DNA of 64,000 bases, from assembly GCA_030248215.1 (NCBI GenBank), contig JASANG010002323.1:124001-188000 (forward strand), read 5' to 3'. This DNA is from Enoplolaimus lenunculus (taxonomy: Eukaryota; Nematoda; Enoplea; Enoplida; Thoracostomopsidae). Positions 32,201-43,848 of this stretch are shown here, piece by piece; within the stretch, counting starts at the first letter, position 1, and every line of letters begins with the position of its first letter. The notes below the pieces were generated by a model, which was not told the DNA's origin, ran no database searches, and worked only from the letters and a program-made list of their open reading frames with translations. The position numbers and the translations under genes are program-made.

Positions 32201-34690
32201 GCCCCTTGGAAGATTTTGGCACTTGTGGAAATCAACTTTCTTTGTAAGTCATCGGAAACCTTGCGTGCCGTCCTGTAAAATGTTTAGCTCCCTCTAGCAA
32301 GGTGACCTGTCAATGGGCCTGGTGGCCTGACTAACAGCACAAGTTAATTGCGGAGGTTAACAGCTTGAAATTAGTACAGACGATAAAGCCTACTATTGCT
32401 CGACGTATATAATTTCTATCAGTTTCCGAACGCGTTTCATTACCTGATTTTTTAGACCTTTTTGACAACAGTATTACAGCTAATTTCCTTATTGAAATTG
32501 TAAAACAAATAAATATACAGTTTCTGCTAAAACCGAAAAATTTACTTATATAAGATAGTGCTACCATACATTTTCCATTTATTTCTATCTCGCCTTTAAA
32601 AAGACTTTCATTGGCTACTATTTATTCTATACATGTTTTAAAAATTATCAGAGTTTAGTAAACTTAGGTTTAGGCTCAGACTTAGGCCCATATTCAAATG
32701 CATATAGCACCTATCGCCAGTTGGCACTCATAACTTTCGAACTAAGCAATCGAAAATCTTCTAATTTGGCTCATTATTCGCAATTGATAGTTTCTACTCT
32801 TGATCCGAGTTTGACATTTGTAGCTGCCGTGGTACACTTGTTTGAAAACCTATTGCTAAACTAGTGATAGGTCCTACAAACATTTGAGAGTACGGGCCTT
32901 CGACTTATGCTTAACTTTTGCAAGTTCCCTTTCACTAACCAGCAACATCGTTTCTTCCATCTTCAAAAACTCGATACACCGTCGCCTTACCACAGGCCAA
33001 AATTGCCACAAAGCAAAACTGCGCGCATCACAAGCCAGCGTGCTGTAATGATAAAATTCAGCAAATTGTGCAATTCCAAGCGCGTTATCTATCGTTAAAT
33101 TTGATCCAAGGAACTCGCAGCATTCGTGGGCCAAACCAGGGACAAGCCATTCGTCTGCCAGTGTAAGTAAGCATTGAGCTGACGGGAAATCGAGACGGTT
33201 AGGATCGCAGGCGCGACCAGTGTACGCAAAATCGAGAAACAGATCGATTAGTGATGGCAAAATGCCAGCTGTTATCTGTGAACAACCAGAATTGAAAAAT
33301 TTTCATAATATCGCAACCAAACGAGAAATGGGTAGAGATTAATGATATACGCATTCAAAGACAGCGCCTGATTGTTAAATGTACAAACGTTAAAAACATT
33401 TTCATACGCGTCATTTAACTAAGGTATACAGGATGCGACACGATGGTAATATACCAACTGTTATTTGTTAACGAAGAACTAAACTTAAAATTTCCAATCC
33501 AAGGGATGCGCTATACTCGTCGCGCGCCGCCGGATGCCGCGCGACAGCGTGCAGCGGCGTCCGGCACAGCAAAGTCTAGCGCAACGAAACGGGCAATAAA
33601 GCACGATATTGGGATTTCCGACGCAGCCCGGCTGTTAAATGTGTAAATATTAAAAAAATTTTCCGCGCTATATGTCTGATTTTTGGCTAATAATTGATTC
33701 ACGTATGCTTTCTTGCCGTCCCAAAATTCCACCGTCCCAGCTATAATTAGAATAAGCGTAGGCGTTTAAAAGCCATCATGTTAAATCTAAGTGACTCGCG
33801 ACCCTAAATCCCAAAAGCTTATTCGCAACAATATCCCAAATGCGCAAGAGCCCCTCCTGCGACGGAAAGTGTAAAAAAGCCCCACAAAGAGCACTGTTCA
33901 ACTTCATTTTTGTCTGACTCAAGGTATACCAACTTATAAATTTAAGTTATTTATAATATATTAGTTATTTTAAACTCACATTGATCCTGATTGGTCCAAC
34001 AATATGTCCGTTATCGAGTTGGGATTGCTTAAAACGAATTAATGCTTTAAAATACGAACTACACGCCGCGAGTACCACTTTGTGACATCGTCTAGTTTCA
34101 CCGTTGCTCAAATGTAGAACACAGTCGCACAACAGACCCTAAAACAAATTTTAAGTCATAAAAATCTAATACCTGAAACAAAAATTTTTTCAAAAATTCA
34201 AATTTGACAAACAGAACCATGATTTACTTCATTTAAAGAGTCCGAGGCATAAAAGGAAAAAATTACCAAATATATATGACAAATCAAAACAGGGCATGGG
34301 ATGATATCAAGTGCATATTTCTACCCATTGTGTTTGCGTTTATGCTATTTTTTGCTTGTCCATGGAAAGATCAGGAGCGGTACGTTTTTCTGTGAAACTG
34401 CAAAAGAATTTTAAACTTTTTTGTTTAGGTTTAAGCTTAGACTTAGGTATAAGCTCATTCTTACTCTAATCTTAGGCTTCGGAATAAGCTTGTACTACTG
34501 TTACGGCCCTGTTCTATACATTGGCCTTTTTGCGGTAGAAAATGTAATTTTCATCAATTATACTGAAATAACAGGTTTGGGTTTAGACGAGTTGTAACAT
34601 TTTTGAAGTAGAGGCGAAAACTTTACACAATACCTTAAGCCTCAAATCATTAAGGCCTTCAAGATGGTCAGTAAATGTTGTAGTTGACAT
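26267..34690 (-). CDS. KLHL10: Kelch-like protein 10 (KLHL10), complete, 10 exons
   Basis: Substrate adaptor of a cullin-3 ubiquitin ligase, known from spermatid maturation in mammals and flies. Exons 5' to 3': 34690-34634, 34138-33980, 33275-32916, 32127-32008, 30955-30647, 29916-29651, 28910-28816, 28386-28189, 26993-26874, 26439-26267. They total 1,857 nt (618 aa; human 608) and all phases match. BTB spans about 20-125 (LLCDCVLHL, HKVVLAACSSYF, FAYTGR). BACK spans about 130-290 (HECCEFL; then ERELAK joined to SYLKDDRINLP). Six kelch repeats follow from about residue 315 (FAIGGW, FAIGGYDG, YAIGGFDG, YICGGFDG, LVAGGFDG, YAIGGYDG). The tail ...VPRLANAIEYS matches the KLHL10-specific VPGLANVEEY ending, which separates it from other kelch-like proteins. 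The start ATG sits one base after an AG. Confidence 0.93.
27115..27400. mobile_element. CCTAAG-core MITE fragment and GTAGCCAG remnant
   Basis: At 27,133-27,240: GGAGCGTAACAGTAGTATAA followed by many CCTAAG-type hexamers, i.e. the left part of the hAT-like MITE family. At about 27,325-27,390: CCCGTAGCCAGCTCAGCTTG with a GGGGGCTGAAAACG run, an end of the GTAGCCAG family. Both lie in the KLHL10 intron between exons 28386-28189 and 26993-26874. Confidence 0.5.
32168..32321. mobile_element. hAT-like MITE remnant (GTAGCCAG family)
   Basis: GGTCCATAGCCAGGGTGAGG at the left, TCTAGCAAGGTGACCTGTCA with GGGCCTGG at the right, and the internal CTCAGCCCCTTGGAAGATTT block shared with 11,071. It lies in a KLHL10 intron, about 40 bases from exon 32127-32008. 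Confidence 0.5.
33502..33586. mobile_element. GC-rich MITE, short copy (AGGGTTGC family)
   Basis: AGGGATGCGCTATACTCG at the left is mirrored by CAAAGTCTAGCGCAACG at the right. The core is CGCGCGCCGCCGGATGCCGC and similar. At about 85 bp it is the smallest copy. It lies in the KLHL10 intron between exons 34138-33980 and 33275-32916. Confidence 0.6.
34368..34530. mobile_element. CCTAAG-core hAT-like MITE, reverse orientation
   Basis: Right end, read on the minus strand: GGCCAATGTATAGAACAGGG then CCGTAACAGTAGTA. Left end: GATCAGGAGCGGTACG, corresponding to the family's other terminus. The core is TTAGGCTT/TTAGACTT. It lies in the first KLHL10 intron. Confidence 0.6.
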
Positions 34691-35610
34691 GCTATTCCAA
34701 CCAATAAAAATCGGTTGGTCAAGTTTCGCTCTCAAGTTAAACTAAAACTCAAAATATTCAAATTAAAAACTAAAATTTCAATGCCCATCGCGAAAACGGC
34801 TTGCTTTACGCGAAATCAAATGATCTACCGAAATTGCTATATTGTTCTGTACGACGAACAGTATTTACAGTTATATATTTTAAAAAAATAAAAAGCCCAA
34901 AGCCTACTATAAAGTTATGAGCCAAGTTAAATAGCAAACTCAATCATTATATTAAAATAATTATCACATGCGGCGGCCCACACATTCTTGATATTTCGTC
35001 TGAATACAGCCTAAACCATTCTTTACAATTTAAACAAAAATATTCATAGTCCTTTGTAAACTTTCCCCACACATTCTTGGGCTTAGACACTAAGGCGTAC
35101 TTAAGCATAGACTTAATAAGTTAAGGTTTATAGGAAACGGATTACCGATGTCTTAGCCAATGTCTAAACCATTGCCTAAGCCTAGGTTCCTAAGCCCTAA
35201 CCTTATAAATGTGTGGAAAACTACACAAAAGCGTATGTTAGAAAAGATTCCTTCCAAACGGACTGTTCAAGTCTAAAGACTGATTAATCTGAAATTCTGC
35301 CGGGTAATCTTATATTTGTCTCTTGCAAAACAGGCATGTAATAGCAGCTAAGTTTAATAAGCTGTTCTTGAGACCGTGCACATAACGCAGATATAATGTG
35401 TACCGCAGCTCATATAGGCAACAGCAGTGCTACAACCACCATGCCTTTCGGGTATAACTGTTCGACACACTTGAGGCACGGTTAAGGCACGCCCCAGCAT
35501 GATTTAACCGTTTGATGCACGGAAGAACGCAAAGCCATGCTTACAACTTCAGTGCCAGAGCAGACAGAGGTGGCCGCCCAAACTCCAGAGTGGGGCCCCA
35601 GCGTAGATGT

Positions 35611-36498
35611 GTATAGAAAATTAATTGATTTTATCTAAGGTTGTCCGAGCTTACGCTCCTGTTTCATAGCTGTGGGGACACCCATCCAAAAACAGTTTCA
35701 CACAAAAGTTGCAAAACGATGCATCTATAAAGTGAAACCATCTTTAAAATGAATCAAACTTCGTGCGCAGCGCGAAATTTTTTGACATTTTCTTTTAAAG
35801 TAGCTAAACAGTTCGTATTTTAGGTAAAACCTTTTACAATCTTCATATGCTACAACCAGGGGAGGCAGCACACGACACACCTCGCTGAAAAGTTTTTTTA
35901 TTACCTGTATAGAAAATTAATTGATTTTATCTAAGGTTGTCCGAGCTTACGCTCCTGTTTCATAGCTGTGGGGACACCCATCCAAAAACAGTTTCACGCA
36001 AAAGTTGCAAAATGATGCATCTATAAAGTGAAACCATCTTTAAAATGAATCACACTTCGTGCGCAGCGCGAAATTTTTTGACATTTTCTTTTAAAGTAGC
36101 TAAACAGTTCGTATTTTAGGTAAAACCTTTTACAATCTTCATATGCCACAACCAGGGGAGACAGCACACGACACACCTCGCTGAAAAGTTTTTTTATTAC
36201 CTGTGTAGAAAATTAATTGATTTTATCTAAGGTTGTCCGAGCTTACGCTCCTGTTTCATAGCTGTGGGGACACCCATCCAAAAACAGTTTCACGCAAAAG
36301 TTGCAAAATGATGCATCTATAAAGTGAAACCATCTTTAAAATGAATCACACTTCGTGCGCAGCGCGAAATTTTTTGACATTTTCTTTTAAAGTAGCTAAA
36401 CAGTTCGTATTTTAGGTAAAACCTTTTACAATCTTCATATGCTACAACCAGGGGAGGCAGCACACGACACACCTCGCTGAAAAGTTTTTTTATTACCT
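35611..36498. repeat. Three head-to-tail 296-bp repeats, nearly identical
   Basis: Copies start at 35611, 35907 and 36203 (GTATAGAAAATTAATTG) and each ends CTGAAAAGTTTTTTTATTACCT. Period is 296 bp with no indels, and copies differ at only a handful of positions (for example CACACAAAAG versus CACGCAAAAG). Such identity means recent duplication or ongoing homogenisation. No coding frame or transposon ends were identified. Confidence 0.92.
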
Positions 36499-36913
36499 AC
36501 TTTATTATTCGCTTCATAAGAGTTATCTTATCTTCAGTGAAATTGTAAGCCAGCAAGTGTAGCGAGTGAGAAAATTTACTTGCATTTAGCAGCCTGGTGG
36601 TTATTGTAAGGCCTGTCGCGGAATGGTAGGACACTGTCAACAAACTTGCGAGCGAAGCGAGAGAGAAGCCAGACGTATTTCAAAGCTTCGGCCGTTTTCG
36701 TTGGTGGTACCGCTTAAGGGGTAGCCCATCAAACGGGGTGTATGAGGGGGTAGCTGTTCCGGCGGTTGCATTATTATAGACTAATTTCAATTGTTTATCG
36801 GAAGAACTTTCCTACTTCAAATGATGTTATTGAACTGTTTACAGTTTCAAAATAAAAGCTGTATTTCAACTAAATATTATATTTGCGTATCAAGATTGAT
36901 CAACACGGCACCT

Positions 36914-36935
36914 AGCAACCAAATGCTTGGTTACC
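36914..36935. promoter_or_regulatory. Paired RFX-like half-sites upstream of DYNC2I2
   Basis: AGCAAC (36914-36919) and GTTACC (36930-36935) both fit the RGYAAC half-site of RFX factors, 70-92 bases upstream of the DYNC2I2 start codon. In a classical X-box the halves face inward and are 0-3 bases apart; here they are everted and 10 bases apart. It is therefore only a candidate ciliary control site. Confidence 0.25.
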
Positions 36936-37005
36936 AAATAAATCTCCGGCTTTAACAAACAATCTAGTAGAAATTGAACTTAATTTTCCAATAAATTAAA
37001 CATCC

Positions 37006-40000
37006 ATGCTGCATTCCACTACATCTGTACCGTCACCCCAGAAGCAAACAACATTTACAGACAGCGAGATCACTTGTGTGAATTTCGTACCTACTCCGAC
37101 CAATAAATTACCGTCAAAATCAACCAATTGTCAAACAGTACAACTTACATTCAAATCACAATGTGAGCAGTCGTTCAGTCGAAATACAGTTGGAATTCAA
37201 ACAGACCCGGAAGTAAACGCATTACAAGCAGATAATGACTGGGCTCAGACTGATTTGGATGCGTTGGCACAATTTTTAGCTAAAGTTGAACCGGAAGTTA
37301 TCGCTGTTTGCAAAGAGAATCTGAGAACTGCAGTGGCGTTTCAAAAGGTTGGTTTAAATTTTGAAACTATTAATCCGCTAGGCATAATTTAAAAAAGTAG
37401 AATGAATACAAAAGTTAGAAATTTGGCGAAATATTTAAATGCTCTTATAAATACTAAAAATTCGCTTTGTCACAATATTAACGCGCCGTAAAATCGAAAC
37501 TGCTTATAAAATCATGTCGTTTCGCGAACAAACTAAGTAGCCTAGTTGGTAAGTGCACAGTTCTGATTACAAAGAGTTGTTCTTAACACCCCCAATAATT
37601 ACCTGAACACAAATACGAATTCATGTACAGCCGTGTCCACAGTTGAACGGGTATCCTCTGCAAAAACATCAGGCCGATTTGGCTATTAATAGATTCGATT
37701 TGCATATGCGTTTCTACAAATTTAATATGACGGCGGGCTGGCAAGAGATAATAAAACGCAATTTTTACTGTATGTTATATATGTACCCATTTTCTAGGAA
37801 GAAAAATTTGTAAGGTGACCTTTCCATTTTATCACAAAATTTTGACGGAGGGCGTACGCCCCCCGCTTCCTTTCTGGATCCGCTACTGTCAGTTTTGAGG
37901 TATACTCAGTGATGTTGACCGAGTGCAAGCATCTCGCATGGGCGCCTGTTGAAAAAATTCGCGAGTGGAACGAGATAGAAGCGAGTCGCATGTTTTTGTA
38001 CGCAAACTTCTTAATAACATTAGTTTTGAATTTAGTGGTGTTTTTAAAATCGATTTTGCTTCGCAAGCCGGGCCCCTTTTTAACCTGGCCCCGCAACCAG
38101 AGGTTTGGGGGGCACTAAACATTTCGAATGTAGTACATCAACAATTGGCGGTTGTGCAAACACTGTCAGTTAAGCTACATTTTCGGAATATTACTAAATA
38201 TTAGGGTGCAACAGGCGTGAAAACTACAGGAGTTGCAGCTAACGTATTGGGCCGATGACGGTGGTGACGCAAAATTTGTTATCGAAAATGACGTTTCATG
38301 TTTACTTGCATAACTTTTTGGCATTGGTTGCCACAAATTGATAGCCTCTAGAATACGTTATTGCAGATGCAGTCAGTGTTAACCAATCAAAACGACTACC
38401 AAGCGCAAATTGTCACTACTCTCAAACACAGTGACGTTGACGAAGACCTGGAAGTTTTGTCAGTTGACTGGAACTCTACTGGTTCTACTGTTGCTGTTGG
38501 TTATGGTACTTTAAATCACGAAGATTGGTAAGAAGCAAACTCGATTACAAAATGCATTAAAATTTTTTTGCTTTATTTAAAATATATAAACTTTTAACGG
38601 TTTCAAACAACTTCAAATTTTGATTGCTAAAAGATGAAACATTTCAGCGCGTGATTCTAAAATGTGGATGCTACATACTTCAACAACAGTATGCAACATG
38701 GTGCACTATGTGTAGAAAAAATGTATCTGACACGCGTTGCGTTTTTGTCTTACTCTTCCCTCATTTATCAGGGCGAAAACTGTTACAACACGCGGTGAAA
38801 AAATTGTAAATTTGCACTGTAGTAACCCGAATAAGAGGAGGGCTCTCATTTTGAATACCAATCAATAGGTATCCGTACATATCCATAATAGGAGTCCGTC
38901 GGCAGAACTCTTAATTAGAGTCCATAAATGACAATTATCCCTAATTGTAGTGCATAAATGACTTCAGACCAAATAAAGTTGAGCTAGAAACTTTAAAGCT
39001 TACTTAAGTTTTAAAAGAACACTCCTATAAACCTTGCATTATCGCTCAAGCAGTTGCAACACCGGATATATATCAGTAACGAAGGGCGGCGGAGGTTGGG
39101 TTAAAAATAAATAACAGTCCGTCGAATAAAACGGGGGGACCGTCTGCAGAGGGCAAAAAATATCAGCCCCCCTCTTTATTCGGGTCACTACAGTATGCTA
39201 AGTTTCTTTCGTTTTTATTTCTAAATGTGTTCTAATATCTACTCGACCCCCACAACTGAGGGCATAAACATAACACAAAGAGCTGTGGTACTTTTTCCAC
39301 GCCTATTTTTAGGATATTGCACACTCTTGTTGAAAGAATCATTATCGACTCCTTGTAACGCGTACAGTGCTCTAGACAGACACTGCTGTTTGAGAATTGC
39401 AAGATCGCACACGGCATTTTTTGCAAGTACAAACATTGACTTAAACACTTAGTTCTGTTCTACGACACAAACCATATTACAACAGTAGCTTACGATTGGC
39501 GTTACAAAACAATGTAGTGCATAATAAGAAATGGAATATTCTTTCACATCCGGACAGATACCGGATATCCGTTGCCAACCTGTGGAGTGGATATGATGAA
39601 ACAAAGACATATTTTCAAATTCAAAGTCCGACGGTGATTTGCTGTCATTCCTTAAAACCATGCTATTATTATTTTCATAGGTGTTCCCACAAAGGCTGGC
39701 TATGTACATGGAATATCGATCGAATAAAGCTGAATCCGAAAAAAGCGGATTTTGCAGACGATATGTCAACTTGTATCACAATTGTCAAGTGGCATCGATA
39801 TAAACCTGCATTATTAGCAGCTGGAACATTTACAGGTAAACGTGCACAATCTTTGCATCTCTCGGTAAAACCAGCACTGCCTAAATACAGTCAGATTTGC
39901 TGGACTGATAAAAGTAAAACCTTAGCCTTAGATATGAAAAATAACGGTTTGAGGGTAATGTAAAATTTTGTAATTTAATGCCGGTGCGGTATTAATGCTA

Positions 40001-42768
40001 GCATAAATTTTGTGACCCCCGAGCGTCCGCTTAAACATGTTTACTATGTTACACTGGCACCCCATTGAAGTTGCACAATAAAGCTGTGCCGCAATATAGA
40101 CAATCCGACAGCTACACAAAAACGTCCCTTTGTTAAAAACCGAGTTTTGTGTTGGCGATAACTTTTAGTTTTATAGGACAAATAATCGTTATAAACTTAG
40201 CATCAGAACAATTCGGTGAACCACACGACAAACCAGATGACAACGCGGAACTCAACGAAGGTGTTAGTATGGGAGACCGGTTCGTCTCGCGTACCCATGG
40301 CCAGTGCCATAAAGAACCAATCTCTGGTTTGGTCTGGTTAAGCATCAAGCAACACGAACGCATCATGAGCTGTAGTTATGACGGAAAAGCAATTCTTTGG
40401 GCTTTGCCTGATCGTGGTAAGCCATGAAATCTGCGTTAAATTAATCTCTGGTGTGTTTTAATGTCAGTTAATGAAATACCAGCCGCAGCGTGTGCATGAC
40501 TATTATTCAGGGTTTTAACGCATGTTGTAGAAATAAAGTAAACAGATAGTTATCAATATACTGTAGTGACCCGAATAAGAGGGGGTTGATATTTATTTGG
40601 CCTCTCCAGAGGGTACACCCTCTTATTATTCGGTTGCGAACTGTTATTTATTTTTAAACCACGCTCCGCCGCCCTTCGTTACTGATATATATCGGGTACT
40701 GCAATTATCCGTTGAATTATACGTTTATCTTGTGTCAATAGCTTGTGAGCGATAATACAAGGCTATACTTAGGAAAGTACTTTCAAAATTCAAGTACGCT
40801 TAAAGTTTGGAACTCAAATTATTTGATCCTGGAGTCATTTATGCGCTACAATTAGGGTTAATTAACATTTATGGACTCTTAGGGTTCAGGGACTCTATCC
40901 ACTTACGGACTCTTATTAGGGATACGGACACTTGATTCGGACTCAAAATGAGGACCCCCCACTTCTTATTACCCCCTCTTATTCGGGTCAATACAGTAAC
41001 AAAACGGGTTTCAAAATAGAAAGTTGTTCTGATTTCTGCCAAAACGATTGAGGCAGGTAAATGTTTAAAAACGCGTGCAACTTTTGGACAAATAATGTCA
41101 TTTCTTTCTAATTGAAAAATTATCGTTATCAAAAAATTGCACAATTTGACTAGCATTTTTCATGAACAAAAGCGTACAATTAATGTTTCCTTATTTGTCT
41201 GTTATATAGAACTTTAAAAGCTCGTGCTGATTGCTTATCTTAAACTTCTGAAATACGATAAATAAACATTGAGTTTTTTATAGAAATATACTTCGTTATG
41301 TATATATTTTAGGCGATGAGTTAACACCAGTCCAGTGTTTCCTGTTGCAAGCTGATGAGCTACCGGCAGTCGTTTCAGCGGGCAAATCGACGAATGCTCC
41401 AATTCGCAGCAAGAAAGAGCTGGGAATTACAGCAATGGATTTATCAAGAGGATCAGGTATATATACAACTTTGATACATGAACGAACTGCCGGGTATTTA
41501 TCCGAATATCCGAAATGAAATTTTCTATTTCGCATATCCGTATAACAGGGTGCAACCGGAGGTAAAAAATACCGGAGCCTGAGGTCACCGAAATTTGCCG
41601 GAGCTGGAGGTGAGGCGAACTGAGGTTGTAAAAATGATGGTTAACTCGTTAATTTTAGCCAATATCTGCGATACGTTGTTAAGTTATTCGGTTTATACGC
41701 TAATTTTTTGCAAAATTTCGTAAACTCTTTCCTGAAAATTGTGACAAAAGTAAAACGAAACGCGCTGAACAGATATTTTGCAAAATTATACAAAACTTTA
41801 CTACCGAAATTGCTGGAATCTCCGGTGAAAATTCTACCGGAGCCGGATGCCGATTTTGTTCGGAGCAGGAGGCAGACCTCCGGTTGTACTCTGGTAATTA
41901 ATTTTTAGCTTTTTAAAGTTCCGAACCTCGATTATTTAAAGCGATCCAGGGCCTACGACACGTGTTACAATCTTACACTTTATCATCACTTTCAGGGGTT
42001 ACTGATGCAGACACATTTGTCATGGGCACCGAAACTGGCGGTGTGTTCGTGTGCTCCTTGAGTGCAACCCAAGCAGTCGCTTACGATCCTGTCACTCGCC
42101 CGCGCTCAACGCTAAACGAATATTCTTCGTGTACCCGAAAAGAAACCCGAAACCAGCGTCATCAAGGTTCACCAAATTTTGTACCAATTTACTGTCCAGT
42201 CCGTGCCTCACTACGCCCAACAAAAGGCCCGGTTAACGCAATTTGCGTCTGCCCATTTCAGTCTGGACCAATTAGCGAAATATTTTGCATTTGTTCATCA
42301 GATGGAACCCTTCAGCTCTTCGATGCTTCCAAGACTAGCCAACGCCAAGCCAGTGACTATCAGAAAAAACATGAAGGTTTCGCCATGGAACTACATGAAA
42401 ACGAACTCCGAGCTATAGGATGGTCCCCAAGTCGGTCAACTTTGCTTGCTGCTGGGTCATCAACGGGAACAATATTCATTGTCGATTTGAGGAAATCAAC
42501 TATAGATCCAGTTGCCATCGTGACAGCGCCCACTCAAAGTAATTTAGATGCTGATGGCACTGGGCCAACCTTTCAAAAACGAAATATAACTCAAACTGCC
42601 GAAGCAGTGAACTGTTTAAATTGGGAACCAGTTAATGGTCTCCGACTTGCGGCAGGTAAAGCAAACGGCTCTGTAATTATTTGGACATTTGACAGAAGTG
42701 TTCAAAGACAAATGCACGATGAAGAACAATTGCTAATAACTCTAGCCAACGGGACAAAAATTTTATGA
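37006..42768 (+). CDS. DYNC2I2: Dynein-2 intermediate chain 2 (DYNC2I2/WDR34), complete, 6 exons
   Basis: Intermediate chain of cytoplasmic dynein-2, the retrograde motor of intraflagellar transport. Exons: 37006-37347, 38367-38527, 39681-39835, 40177-40416, 41313-41456, 41996-42768. They total 1,815 nt (604 aa; human WDR34 536) and all phases match. The N-terminal third contains Gln-Thr-Asp motifs (GIQTDPE, WAQTDLDAL) and the QFLAKVEPEVI helix typical of WDR34. WD repeats follow: LSVDWNSTGSTVAVGYG with HEDW, GWLCTWNIDR, ISGLVWL..MSCSYDGKAILW, the GVTDADTFVMGTETGGVFVC blade, then ICSSDGTLQLFD, AIGWSPSRSTLLAAGSSTG and LNWEPVNGLRLAAGKANGS. The HEDW...SHKGWLCTWNIDR junction matches the vertebrate GDW...CAWNLDR segment closely. 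It diverges from KLHL10 over 2.3 kb. Introns 2, 4 and 5 each hold a MITE. Confidence 0.93.
37845..37890. mobile_element. hAT-like terminus (CAGTAGCGGATCCAG)
   Basis: On the minus strand the sequence starts CAGTAGCGGATCCAGAAAGG, a terminus also visible near 23,931 (CAGTGGCGGATCCAGAAAT) and degraded at about 9,100-9,160 (GTCTGGATCCG). It lies in DYNC2I2 intron 1. The other end is not resolved. Confidence 0.4.
38817..39193 (-). mobile_element. Mariner-like MITE, 377 bp, inverted
   Basis: Ends CTGTAGTAACCCGAATAAGA and TATTCGGGTCACTACAG, with TA after the right end. Internal landmarks run opposite to the copy at 40,561. It lies in DYNC2I2 intron 2. Confidence 0.8.
40561..40996 (+). mobile_element. 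Mariner-like MITE, 436 bp, best-preserved copy
   Basis: CTGTAGTGACCCGAATAAGA at the left and TTATTCGGGTCAATACAG at the right form terminal inverted repeats of about 25 bp. TA flanks both ends, the target duplication of Tc1/mariner-type transposition. It has no transposase. It lies in DYNC2I2 intron 4. Confidence 0.85.
41545..41893. mobile_element. CCGG-rich hAT-like MITE, 349 bp
   Basis: Left end CAGGGTGCAACCGGAGGTA; right end ACCTCCGGTTGTACTCTG, its inverted repeat. CCGGAGC motifs recur inside. It lies in DYNC2I2 intron 5. Same family as 23,045. Flanking duplication is not clear. Confidence 0.65.
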
Positions 42769-43848
42769 GTACAAAACCGCTGTTATTGAAAGGCCACGAA
42801 GTTGCATAAAGATGAATGTGATGCATAAAATGGCACGCTTATTTGGTAGTGGGGCTAGGTACTTTACTGTTTATATTCTGAAGTACAGTTAACTTGGTTT
42901 GATTTTTGGTTCTGAGATATGAGTTGTGACAGATTGCAAGGTGATTTAAATACATAAAAATTAAATTTAGAGTACGCCCAAATTCTATCCTTTGTGACGG
43001 GTAACCAGCCAACCCCTGTTGTTACACACTCTTAGATAACGTATCGCGCAAAATTATTAAAGCCAACCACAGAATCTGTACAAAGAGTAATAATAAATAT
43101 TTTACGCAGACATATTTTACTATTACGTGTGCTTGCATAAAATTGTACTTGTTACAAATGTTTAATTAAAAACTTTTATAGTCATTATGGCCAATGTTAC
43201 TCTTCGGGCCGTAACTTAAGAATAAGCATATCATATTCCAAAGCCTAAGCATTGAAATAAGTGTTAATCGTAAAGCCTAAGCAAAAAATATTCTAAAATG
43301 TAAATAGTACTAGCAACATGGGTCGTCATCAGCATGCAAGTTCAATAATATATAATCAGAATCGGTTAAAATTAGAGATTCTGAAAATGTTTTAAAACTT
43401 TAAACTCTAACTGGTATCCCGAAGACATCTAACAGTATTTGTTATTGTGGGACAATGAATGTAGCATATAAACCTTCTTAAATTCAAAGTTTCTGAACCC
43501 ACAAACAACAAAAATTCACAACAGAAAGTGAAAAAAATTTCCAAGAACTTTTGGTCCCAACACCTAATGGAAAAGATTGCCAGCTAATTCGCATTCATAC
43601 ATAATATAATTTGTTTCTGTATTCATTACAATGATTTCCAATAAAATAAAATGGCAAAATTCAATATGGTACCATCGTAGAGCAGTGGTATTGAACAAGC
43701 TTCACAAATACCCCATAACACAAATACATAGGATTACATCTGTTTAACTTCATTCTGTCGCCAGGTATAGTAATTAATAAAGAGCATTCTTTGACACTCC
43801 GGTAGAGTTTTATCGCAATTATTTTCTTAAGAAATCAATTCGCTAGAA
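42769..43848. other. Convergent 3' region of DYNC2I2 and mS25
   Basis: No coding sequence seen. A CCTAAG-core MITE fragment starts near 43,190 (GGCCAATGTTACTCTTCGGG) and carries CCTAAG hexamers to about 43,275. The remainder is AT-rich UTR/spacer. Confidence 0.5.
43092..43097 (+). terminator. Possible poly(A) signal for DYNC2I2
   Basis: AATAAA 324 bases after the DYNC2I2 stop codon is the first exact match I noticed downstream. An unlisted variant closer to the stop could be used instead. Confidence 0.35.

Larger units (their letters stand above)
34691..37005. other. Divergent intergenic region KLHL10 / DYNC2I2
   Basis: These 2.3 kb separate the start codons of KLHL10 (-) and DYNC2I2 (+), so they should contain both promoters. 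They hold a CCTAAG-rich element at about 35,060-35,215 (inverted CCACACATT/AATGTGTGG ends), the three-copy 296-bp repeat at 35,611-36,498, and a GC-rich MITE remnant near 36,650-36,770. No TATA box or CpG-rich promoter is obvious. Confidence 0.6.

Noticed and set aside
37535-37585. Degenerate tRNA-like A-box (TAGCCTAGTTGGTAAGTGC)
   Set aside because: No matching B-box at the right distance and no clover-leaf; too weak to annotate.
39925-40120. Minus-strand open frames over DYNC2I2 exons and introns
   Set aside because: They are shadows of the plus-strand WD-repeat exons or intronic chance frames.
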